Below are positions 58,122 through 64,000 of a stretch of DNA of 64,000 nucleotides, piece after piece. This DNA is from CAWATG01 sp963785035. Lineage in GTDB: Bacteria; Actinomycetota; Acidimicrobiia; IMCC26256; CAWATG01. Every line of letters begins with the position of its first letter. Within the stretch, counting starts at the first letter, position 1. The notes under the pieces are model-generated. The model was not told the DNA's origin and ran no database searches. It saw only the letters and a list, made by a program, of their open reading frames with translations. A program made the translations under genes and the position numbers. The DNA lies in contig CAWATG010000004.1 of NCBI GenBank assembly GCA_963785035.1, positions 248,001 to 312,000 of the forward strand. Reading direction: 5' to 3'.

Positions 58122-59175
58122 TGCGTGACATCGCGATTGTTGCAGTCGCCCAAGCGCCAAACGTGCGCGAGGACATCACCGTGAACGAAGTCCAGATGCT
58201 GCTTCCGGTCATCAAAGAGGTGATCGAGAAATCCGGTCTCAAACGAAGCGAGATCGATTTCACCTGTTCTGGAAGTTGTGACTATCTCGTCGGCATGGCG
58301 TTTTCGTTCTTACGGGGACTTGACGCCGCCGGCGCGTGGCCGCCGATTGCGGAATCCCATGTTGAGCAGGACGGCGCGTTCGCTCTTTACGAGGCGTACG
58401 CCGCGTCTGCAACACGGTGACATGGACACCGCGATCGTCTACGGCTTCGGTCAGTCGTCGGTCGGTGACCTTGCCCGAGGTTCTGGCGATGCAGCTCGAT
58501 CCCTACTCGGTTGTGCCGCTCTGGCCGGACTCGGTCAGCCTTGCGGGAATTCAGGCCCGCATGCTGCTCGACAAAGGCAAGGTCACCGAGGAGATGATGG
58601 CCGAGGTGGCGTCGCGGAGTCGTCGTGATGCCATGAGCAACCCGTACGCACAGGTGAAGGGCGACCAGACGGTCGCCGAGTTGCTTGCTGCGCCATATAT
58701 GGTCGCACCGTTGCGGAAGCACGACTGTCCGCCGATCACCAATGGGGCGAGTGCTGTGGTCTTGGCAGCGGGCGATATGGCGAACAAGCTCTGCGACCGA
58801 CCGGCGTGGATCAAGGCAATTGACCATCGCATCGAGCCGGCGTCGTTGGGTGTTCGTGACCTCACTGTTTCTCCGTCTACTACGAAGGCAGGCGAGGTCG
58901 CGAAGATTCATGCAGGTCCGATCGAAGTTGCCGAGCTCTATGCGCCTTTCACCCACCAGGAACTCATTCTGCGTGAAGCATTGGGCCTTGAAGGCGACAC
59001 CGTGATCAACCCATCGGGTGGTGTGCTCGCAGCGCATCCGTTCATGGCTGCGGGTTTGACGCGGGTCATCGAAGTCGCAAGTCGGATCATGGACGGTCGT
59101 ATCTCGCGTGGCATCGCGCATGCAACGTCAGGTCCATGTTTGCAGCAGAACCTCGTCACCGTTTTGGAGGCATGA
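58121..59175 (+). CDS. Ltp4-like thiolase-fold protein (two frame breaks)
   Basis: About 351 residues, near the 354 I recall for mycobacterial Ltp4. IAIVAVAQAPNVRED, HVEQDGAFALYEAY, PYAQVKGDQ and NPSGGVLAAHPFMAAGLTR follow the SCP-x/Ltp pattern. Two single extra bases, near 58405-58408 and near 58468, restore LQHGDMDTAIVYGFG and GDLPEVLAMQ. By my alignment the thiolase Cys position is Val (HVEQDG), so a Claisen-type thiolase is unlikely; retro-aldol cleavage with DUF35 partners, as for Ltp2, is the better model. It overlaps both neighbours. Confidence 0.8.
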
Positions 59176-60332
59176 TCGTGGGAAATCCCTGTGCTGTAGT
59201 CGGCATTGGTCAAACGGAATACGCAACAACGCGGGAGCTGTCGATCGCTGGTCTGTGCCGTGAGGCCGCGCAACGGGCGCTCGACGACGCGGACATGACC
59301 TGGAGCGACATCGACGCTGTGGTCATCGGCAAGGCCCCCGACATGTTCGAGGGTGTGATCATGCCCGAGCTGTACCTGGCCGATGCGCTTGGCGCAGTCG
59401 GCAAGCCGATGCTGCGCATCCACACCGCAGGAAGTGTTGGCGGGTCCATGTGCATCGCCGCATCGCACATGGTGCAGTCCGGCATGTACGACCGGGTGCT
59501 GGCAGTTGGTTTCGAGAAGCAGTCCGACGGCAACGCGATGTGGGTGTTGTCGCCGAACATGCCGTTCTCGCCCAAGATGGCCCGGGGTGCGGGTGGTGCG
59601 TTCGCTCCGTACATCCGTGGGTACATCCGACGCTCTGGATCGCCGGACTACATCGGGATGATGGTTGCACTCAAGGACCGTCTGAACGGTGTGAAGAACC
59701 CGTACGCGCATCTTCAGATGAAGGACATCACCCTCGAGCAGATCGAGGAGTCTCCGATGTTGTGGAACCCCATTCGGTTCCTGGAGACCTGCCCTTCGTC
59801 TGATGGTGCTTGCGCGGTGATCCTGGGGAGCGAAAAGGCTGCGAAGAAAACACCGAACAAACCGGCATGGGTGCTGGGCTCGGCGACCCGTAGTGAGCCG
59901 TCGTCGTTCCCGGGTCGTGACTGCGTCTTGCCCCTCGGTGGGTCGGAGTGCGCCAAGGACGTCTACCGCCAAGCCGGGATCACCAACCCGCGCAAAGAGG
60001 TGGACATGGCTGAGCTGTACGTGCCGTTCTCATGGTTCGAGCCAATGTGGCTGGAGAACCTTGGCTTTGCCGAGGTCAACCAGGGATGGAAGATGGTGGA
60101 AGAGGGCGCAACCGCGTTGACCGGGGACCTTCCGATCAACGCTTCCGGTGGTGTGCTCTGCAGCAATCCGGTTGGGGCGTCGGGAACGTGTCGCTTTGCA
60201 GAAGCGGCAATGCAGGTGCGCGGTCAGGCGGGCGAGCACCAGGTTGACGGCGCAAAGGTCGCGATCGGTCACGCATTCGGCGGTTTGTCGCAGTACTTCG
60301 CCATGTGGGCGGTTGGAGCGAACAAGCCGTAG
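59172..60332 (+). CDS. Ltp3-like thiolase-fold protein
   Basis: 386 residues, intact, near the 394 I recall for Ltp3. AVVGIGQTEYATTR, GSVGGSMCIAASHMVQSG, NPYAHLQ and INASGGVLCSNPVGASG are typical of the non-specific lipid-transfer/SCP-x family. The aligned nucleophile position is Gly in AGSVGG, so again no thiolase Cys. Gene order DUF35-Ltp4-Ltp3 agrees with Rv3521-Rv3522-Rv3523. Probably forms a heteromer with the preceding protein and DUF35 subunits to cleave a side-chain CoA ester. ATGA overlap with the previous gene; a hairpin terminator follows. Confidence 0.86.
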   Translation: MIVGNPCAVVGIGQTEYATTRELSIAGLCREAAQRALDDADMTWSDIDAVVIGKAPDMFEGVIMPELYLADALGAVGKPMLRIHTAGSVGGSMCIAASHMVQSGMYDRVLAVGFEKQSDGNAMWVLSPNMPFSPKMARGAGGAFAPYIRGYIRRSGSPDYIGMMVALKDRLNGVKNPYAHLQMKDITLEQIEESPMLWNPIRFLETCPSSDGACAVILGSEKAAKKTPNKPAWVLGSATRSEPSSFPGRDCVLPLGGSECAKDVYRQAGITNPRKEVDMAELYVPFSWFEPMWLENLGFAEVNQGWKMVEEGATALTGDLPINASGGVLCSNPVGASGTCRFAEAAMQVRGQAGEHQVDGAKVAIGHAFGGLSQYFAMWAVGANKP

Positions 60333-60352
60333 CGCTTCTCGGATCGTCGTGG

Positions 60353-60398
60353 TGCTTCACGGCGAGTTCTGGCGCTGCCAGAGCATCGCCGTGAAGCA
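60353..60398 (+). terminator. nested hairpin terminator after the Ltp operon
   Basis: Outer arms TGCTTCACGGCGA (60353-60365) and TCGCCGTGAAGCA (60386-60398) pair perfectly; an inner hairpin TCTGGC-GCT-GCCAGA is nested in the loop. It begins 20 bases after the Ltp3-like stop and is followed by short T-rich stretches. Confidence 0.65.
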
Positions 60399-60453
60399 TT
60401 TCGCGGTCAACTACTTTCGTCGTGGTGCATACGGATGATGTTGTGCCGAACGC

Positions 60454-61155
60454 GTGAGCGTCATGTGGACGCGAGTACGGCGTCTTGCGTTCTGCGCGCT
60501 GATCGTCGGTGGATGCGGGTCGGCGACCGTCGAAAATGGTGGTACGGCGCGGGTGTCGACGAGTGCACCAGCTCGCGTCGATGTGCCTTCGTCGACAGTG
60601 CCGGTTGTGGCGCCGAGCGGGGGGACAGCGGAACTCATTCCGTTGCCAATCGTCGACGAGCCGCCACCCAAGCCGTACTCGCGCGAGGAATTCGGCGGGT
60701 GGGTCGATGTCGACCACGATTGTCAGCAGTCGCGAAGCGAGGTGCTGATAGCGGAGTCCACCGCAGCGGTCACGTTCACCAAACCCTCGAAGTGCACCGT
60801 CGCCACCGGTGAGTGGCTCGATCCGTGGTCGGGCATCGTGACGACATCTGCGAGGGCGCTTGACGTGGACCACACGGTCCCGCTTGCAAATGCGTGGCGT
60901 TCAGGGGCATGGCAATGGGATCGATCAAAGCGTGTTGCCTTCGCGAATGAACTCGCCGACCCGAATCACCTGATAGCGATTCCGCTCGGTGAGAATCGTT
61001 CGAAAGGCGATCGTGGCCCGGAGGGATGGCGACCCCCGGCGCCGTCAGCATGGTGTCGATACGCCCAGGTATGGGATGGCATCAAGGCGAAGTGGGGCCT
61101 GTCCGCGGTGACGGCGGAATGGCGTGCACTGGTGGAGATGGCGGCCAGCTGCTGA
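60454..61155 (+). CDS. secreted HNH/DUF1524-like nuclease lipoprotein
   Basis: 233 residues from the GTG at 60454; the ATG at 60463 (MWTRVRR) is equally possible. The N-terminus has basic residues, a hydrophobic core and a lipobox LIVGGC, so it should be a lipoprotein on the outer face. A Pro/Ser/Thr linker (about 30-75) precedes a domain with VDVDHDCQQSRSE, ALDVDHTVPLANAWRSGA (the DH...A/N nuclease strand), DPNHLIAI and NRSKGDRGPEGW, the layout of secreted HNH endonucleases related to the GmrSD C-terminal domain. Possible role: DNA scavenging, or a contact-type toxin. No immunity gene is obvious beside it. Confidence 0.75.
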   Translation: MSVMWTRVRRLAFCALIVGGCGSATVENGGTARVSTSAPARVDVPSSTVPVVAPSGGTAELIPLPIVDEPPPKPYSREEFGGWVDVDHDCQQSRSEVLIAESTAAVTFTKPSKCTVATGEWLDPWSGIVTTSARALDVDHTVPLANAWRSGAWQWDRSKRVAFANELADPNHLIAIPLGENRSKGDRGPEGWRPPAPSAWCRYAQVWDGIKAKWGLSAVTAEWRALVEMAASC

Positions 61156-61168
61156 TTTCTCGTCCGGT

Positions 61169-61211
61169 GGTGTGATGGCCCGCAGCATGTCGCGCTGCGG
61201 GCCATCACGCC
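61169..61211. terminator. 18-bp bidirectional hairpin between convergent genes
   Basis: Arms 61169-61186 and 61194-61211 pair over 18 bases (one G-T) around a 7-base loop. It lies 13 bases after the HNH stop and 19 bases from the convergent GH114 stop, so it can end transcription from both sides. Confidence 0.65.
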
Positions 61212-61230
61212 ATCGTTTGTTGATCTGTTC

Positions 61231-62886
61231 CTATTGGTGTGGCTGGTTCCGCGTCAGCGGCACGCAACCCGGTAGGCATCGAGGGCTGTTCTTCTTCTTC
61301 AAGGAGTTGAGGTTCAAAGCGTTCGCTTGTGGACAGAAGGCGGTTGTTTCGAGTTTGTACTCCACCTCGAAGACGGCCTTGCCGGCCTTGGTGAACGGGG
61401 CGAAGAAGTGGCACTCGTCGTACTGGAAGCACTGCTCGCTCAGTGCCCAGTCGAAGAAGGGCTCGAGTTCTGCGGTCTGGTTGATGTCATTCTTCAATCC
61501 CACCGACATCCCGAGCGAGTGCGCGAGGGCTGCGATGCGCTTGTTGAAGACGATCTGATCGTTGTAGGTCAGTGGAAAGCCCGAGCTCTCGTGCGCCGTC
61601 GTGTCATAGCCGTCGACGTTGTCCGGCTCCACGCCGTCGCAACCCTTCTCCTTTGCGAGGTTGAAACGGGCGGTCATGATCGGCCCCAGGATGTCCCACT
61701 GGCGGATGTCCAGCCAGCGTTCGTCGGGAAACCCGGCGTACGTCGCGCCCTTGACCGACTCCGGGAAGGCTGCTGCATCGGGCCGCCAATTCTCCCATGA
61801 CCCCACGGCGATGTAGCAGAACACCTTGCGACCCTTCGCGTGCAGCGATGCGAATACCGAGGGGTCGTTGTTGAACATCTCGATGTCGTACATCGTGACG
61901 TCGGTCGTCTGGTCGATCGGCGTGTTCAATTGCCAGTCCCACGACGTGACGGCGGGTGGGATCCAGTAGCTCGTCGATGGTGGTGGCGGTGGCGGTGGCG
62001 GCGGTGGCGGGGGTGTGGCTGTCACCGTGAAGGTGACCGTGGCAAGGTTGGAGTCGCCACCCGTGTTGTGCGCCACGTAGGTGAAGGTATCGGCGCCCGT
62101 GAACGCCGGTTCCGGCGTATAGACGAGGGAGCCATCCGATGCCAGCGCAATGGTGCCGTGTCCGGTCGAGCTCTGCGGCAGCGCCGTCAGAGTTCCGCCT
62201 GTGCCAGCCGTGTCGTTGACGAGAACGCCGGAGGCCGGCACCGTGAGCGCACTCCCTTGCAGCACGCCGTATGCGTCATCGGCCGCGATCGGTGGTGCTG
62301 GCGGCGGTGGTGGCGGTGGCGGTGGCGGTGTCGTCGTCGTCGATGCATCCTCGATGAGGAGATTGTCGAACAAGGTGTTGCCATTGCCGACGGTCAGCGT
62401 GACCGGCGAGCAGTTCGCCGTCCAATTCGTGACCAGCTTCGTAAGGATCGTTGGCCGGGCAACGACCGACGCTTTGGTCTGACCCGCACAAGCGAGCGAG
62501 ACCGTCGTCTTGGAGGATCCGCGATTGAGGATGTCCAGGGAGACAACGCGTCGGGGAGCGAGGAAGGCGAACGATCCGCTTCGCCTGGAACTTCCGTTGA
62601 GCTTGAGATTGGGCGTCTTGAACTTGCCCGTGGGCTTGTTCGCGAACCAGACCTTCGTGCCCCAGTCGATGAGACCCGTGGGATATTGGCCGTTCAACAC
62701 TGCATTGGCGACGGGTGTGTCGTCGAAGGTCACCGTCTGTTGGCTGGTCGCCACCAGACGTGGATTCTTGAGCTCAACGAGCGGTCTGGCATTTCCGTTC
62801 CTCGCGTCGCCGGAACCGGCGAGAGGAGCGGCCAGCATGCTCGCAAAGCACGCTGCCGCCAACATTCTGACGTGGACCCTCTTCAT
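61231..62886 (-). CDS. secreted multidomain GH114 (TM1410-like) glycoside hydrolase
   Basis: 551 residues, intact, ATG 62886 with GGAGGG upstream. Signal peptide (residues 1-25), a beta-rich region (about 30-185) that may be a carbohydrate-binding or adhesive domain, a run of prolines, a cadherin/Ig-like repeat (about 198-290: AADDAYGVLQGSALTVPASG, PEPAFTGADTFTYVAHN), a second proline run, then a GH114 TIM-barrel (about 305-525) with FCYIAVGSWENWRPD, GFPDERWLDI and KGCDGVEPDNVDGYD. GH114 proteins cleave alpha-1,4-linked galactosaminans of biofilm matrix. The acidic pair in EPDNVD fits the active site. Likely acts on an exopolysaccharide outside the cell. It has a long leader and its own promoter. 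Confidence 0.85.
   Translation of the reverse strand: MKRVHVRMLAAACFASMLAAPLAGSGDARNGNARPLVELKNPRLVATSQQTVTFDDTPVANAVLNGQYPTGLIDWGTKVWFANKPTGKFKTPNLKLNGSSRRSGSFAFLAPRRVVSLDILNRGSSKTTVSLACAGQTKASVVARPTILTKLVTNWTANCSPVTLTVGNGNTLFDNLLIEDASTTTTPPPPPPPPPPAPPIAADDAYGVLQGSALTVPASGVLVNDTAGTGGTLTALPQSSTGHGTIALASDGSLVYTPEPAFTGADTFTYVAHNTGGDSNLATVTFTVTATPPPPPPPPPPPPSTSYWIPPAVTSWDWQLNTPIDQTTDVTMYDIEMFNNDPSVFASLHAKGRKVFCYIAVGSWENWRPDAAAFPESVKGATYAGFPDERWLDIRQWDILGPIMTARFNLAKEKGCDGVEPDNVDGYDTTAHESSGFPLTYNDQIVFNKRIAALAHSLGMSVGLKNDINQTAELEPFFDWALSEQCFQYDECHFFAPFTKAGKAVFEVEYKLETTAFCPQANALNLNSLKKKNSPRCLPGCVPLTRNQPHQ
61977..62016. repeat. GGTGGC-type repeat encoding the second proline run
   Basis: Near-perfect GGT/GGC/GGG triplets (plus strand) code for about 12 consecutive prolines on the minus strand, between the Ig-like and GH114 domains. 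Prone to length change; a rigid linker. Confidence 0.7.
62291..62343. repeat. GGTGGC and GTC triplet repeat encoding the first linker
   Basis: Codes on the minus strand for a short Ser/Thr run followed by about 10 prolines, between the N-terminal and Ig-like domains. The adjacent GTCGTCGTC tract gives the threonines. Confidence 0.65.
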
Positions 62887-63030
62887 GACACGTTCCCTCC
62901 GGTTGCTGGCGGAATCCCCATTCGGGTTTCCGTCGGGCCGAGGGGGCCGGTCTCACCAGTGGCTCTTCCCGGGCGTCGGGTGACCGCGTACAGTGCCCGG
63001 AGATCATCGCCTCCCCCACTCACAGCGCGC
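62887..63030 (-). promoter_or_regulatory. long structured 5' leader of the GH114 gene, class unknown
   Basis: About 140 bases between the candidate promoter and the ATG have no credible reading frame but several possible stems: CCGGGC/GCCCGG (62969-62974 with 62995-63000), CGGAA/TTCCG around a CCC/GGG stem (62910-62932), and GGTC/ACC segments (62949-62957 with 62979-62985) that could pair alternatively. I looked for c-di-GMP, cobalamin and c-di-AMP riboswitch consensus parts and found only fragments, so no class is assigned. Together with 63060-63241, in which I see no gene, this is the only stretch over 300 bases without coding sequence. Confidence 0.35.
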
Positions 63031-63059
63031 AAGATAGCGGCATATCAGGACAAAAACAA
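63031..63059 (-). promoter_or_regulatory. candidate promoter of the GH114 gene
   Basis: Minus strand -35 TTGTTT (63059-63054), 17-base spacer and -10 TATCTT (63036-63031), in an A/T-rich patch that stands out from the surroundings. It predicts transcription starting near 63025 and a leader of about 140 bases. Confidence 0.45.
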
Positions 63060-63241
63060 ACTCGGAATGTCGAAAACGGGGCAAATCTGGCTCGAATGCG
63101 TCGGGTTCCCGTGTCGTTGGGCTGTTGCCGGGGTTTCTTCAGTAGGATTTCACCCACTATGTGCGCCTCCTTTTCGGGGGCCGGTTCTGTCCGCAGGCTG
63201 ATCCAATTCGGCCCCGGTGCGGTGTGAGACCTGAGGGTGCG

Positions 63242-63796
63242 ATGGCGGAGTCGCCCGAAGACGAACTCGAGGGTCTCGCTCGCCATCCCGATCTCGGTGG
63301 GTTCGCGGCGACGTTGCGCGTGGAGTGGCGCGACGAGGAGGAGGAGCTGGCGCGCGCTGCGCTCGAGCAGTGGACGCATCAACGTACGCTCGGCGATGTC
63401 GCACGGGAGTTGATGCACCGCGGTGACAACGTGGCGGTGTTGTCGAACGGGACGGCGTTCAGTGGTCGCATTATCGAGGTCGGTCGCGACGTTGTGGTCG
63501 TTGCGACGGTACTCGGGAAGGTCGACATTCACCTTGAGGCTCCGGTGATGTTACGGGTGGTCGAGAGGGCCAAGTCCGGTGGGACTCGGGGCGGTGGTGT
63601 GAACAGCTTTCGGGCGCGCATGGCCGAGCGTGAGATGGATGGCGACGAGGTGATCGTCGGAACCGTGCTGACGCGCCATACGTTGCGAGGAGCGATCATG
63701 CTTGGCCGCGATCATCTGCATGTTCGCGATCGATTTGGCGCCGAGACCTACGTGCGTCTCGCAGACATCACCTACGTCGCCGGCGCGTCCGACTGA
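63242..63796 (+). CDS. conserved actinobacterial protein of unknown function (possible Sm/SH3-like barrel)
   Basis: 184 residues from the ATG at 63242, with GAGGG about 6 bases upstream. An acidic helical N-terminus (about 1-50: EDELEGLARH, WRDEEEELARAALEQW) precedes beta strands such as NVAVLSNGTAFSGRIIEVGRDVVVV and GKVDIHLEAPV, and a second similar beta unit (EVIVGTVLTRHTLRGAIMLGRDHLHV). The repeated strand pattern recalls small beta-barrels of the Sm/SH3 type, but I recognise no named family. It is convergent with a partial HTH gene, a neighbour pair that may be conserved. Confidence 0.65.
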   Translation: MAESPEDELEGLARHPDLGGFAATLRVEWRDEEEELARAALEQWTHQRTLGDVARELMHRGDNVAVLSNGTAFSGRIIEVGRDVVVVATVLGKVDIHLEAPVMLRVVERAKSGGTRGGGVNSFRARMAEREMDGDEVIVGTVLTRHTLRGAIMLGRDHLHVRDRFGAETYVRLADITYVAGASD

Positions 63797-63864
63797 GTGG
63801 TCGGTCCGTCGTCGCGATTCCTGGTGACGATGGCCGTCTCGCAGCGGTGATCGGGTTGGACGCG

Positions 63865-64000
63865 CTAGGTGTTCGACACGTTGTCAGGTGCCGGCGAGCG
63901 GTCGTCGCCCGGCTGTGCACGCAGCCAATCGAGCAATTCATCGCGTAGGAATCGCATCTCGCGCCCGCCGGGAAAGCGATGGCATGGGACGCGACCTTCG
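63865..64000 (-). CDS. excisionase/BldC-type helix-turn-helix protein, C-terminal part (cut by window edge)
   Basis: The last 44 codons are present, reading toward the stop at 63865-63867. EGRVPCHRFPGGREMRFLRDELLDWL is the end of the small MerR-like HTH found in excisionases and BldC proteins (pattern GxVPxxRxGG...RFxxxDLxxWL), followed by a short acidic/Pro tail. Without the start it cannot be told whether this is a stand-alone regulator. It is convergent with the unknown gene at 63242. Confidence 0.7.
   Translation of the reverse strand, partial: EGRVPCHRFPGGREMRFLRDELLDWLRAQPGDDRSPAPDNVSNT

Noticed and set aside
301..59175. Programmed ribosomal +1 frameshifting as a general feature
   Set aside because: The join sites share no slippery codon, stop codon or downstream structure, and they hit unrelated genes at random positions.
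61840..63201. Plus-strand open frame of 453 codons opposite GH114
   Set aside because: Its Arg/Trp/Gly-rich repeats are the complement of the proline-coding triplets; GH114 motifs on the other strand are unambiguous.
63060..63241. Possible small gene or RNA in the rest of the 355-base gap
   Set aside because: No start with a ribosome site and no convincing stem or promoter on the plus strand beyond the ribosome site of the 63242 gene.
1..64000. tRNA, rRNA, insertion sequences, integrase genes, CRISPR arrays
   Set aside because: I looked in the spacers and found no cloverleaf, transposase motif, terminal repeats or regular repeat-spacer pattern. The partial HTH at 63865 resembles excisionases but has no phage or integrase neighbour.

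Overview
The window is GC-rich DNA with actinobacterial gene content: many FadD-type acyl-CoA ligases, FadE-type acyl-CoA dehydrogenases, cytochromes P450, MmpL-like and LLM (F420-type) proteins, short TANNNT -10 boxes and leaderless starts. I would place it in Actinomycetota outside Mycobacteriales, with an acidimicrobial lineage the best guess; this is inference from gene content. I count 54 genes, two of them cut by the window ends. I see no rRNA, tRNA, insertion sequence, phage gene or CRISPR array.

Layout. 0-6.7 kb: partial acyl-CoA dehydrogenase (ACAD), P-type ATPase, ligase/ACAD pair, crotonase. 6.7-8.1 kb: secreted amino-acid-type ABC binding protein. 8.1-12.1 kb (minus): ligase, D-aminoacylase-type amidohydrolase, hot-dog thioesterase. 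12.2-17.7 kb: an ACAD, then a minus-strand operon of ligase, APH-fold kinase and two unknowns. 17.9-22.1 kb: MaoC-like hydratase, crotonase, P450, then a transglutaminase-like gene on the minus strand. 22.2-28.9 kb: five genes overlapping by 4 nt (ligase, alpha/beta hydrolase, Ltp-type thiolase homologue, DUF35, double-length CoA-transferase). 28.9-38.0 kb: two mirrored modules, each a D-aminoacylase-type gene followed by an ACMSD-type amidohydrolase, one ending in a PaaK-like ligase and the other in a P450. 38.1-48.1 kb: ACAD, then ligase, SDR, SnoaL-like, two M24-fold proteins, a second SDR, MmpL transporter and a small membrane protein. 48.1-54.1 kb: LLM oxidoreductase, cyclase, SDR, TetR, nitronate monooxygenase, P450. 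54.3-60.4 kb: ligase, ACAD, two DUF35 proteins and two Ltp-type proteins, resembling the Rv3521-ltp4-ltp3 part of mycobacterial sterol catabolism. 60.4-64 kb: secreted HNH-like lipoprotein, secreted GH114 protein with a long structured leader, one unknown and a partial HTH protein.

Together the genes describe uptake or hydrolysis, CoA activation, dehydrogenation, hydration and retro-aldol or thiolytic cleavage of hydrophobic acids, probably sterol- or isoprenoid-like, with P450s for terminal oxidation. Only one metabolic regulator (TetR) is inside the window, but several promoters carry clear palindromes.

A dominant technical feature is reading-frame breakage. Eighteen of the 54 genes need about 29 frame corrections, and about 26 of these are repaired by removing one extra base. 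I annotate such genes over their full span as single genes. The bias looks like insertion-type sequencing error rather than gene decay, but it should be tested before any gene here is called a pseudogene.
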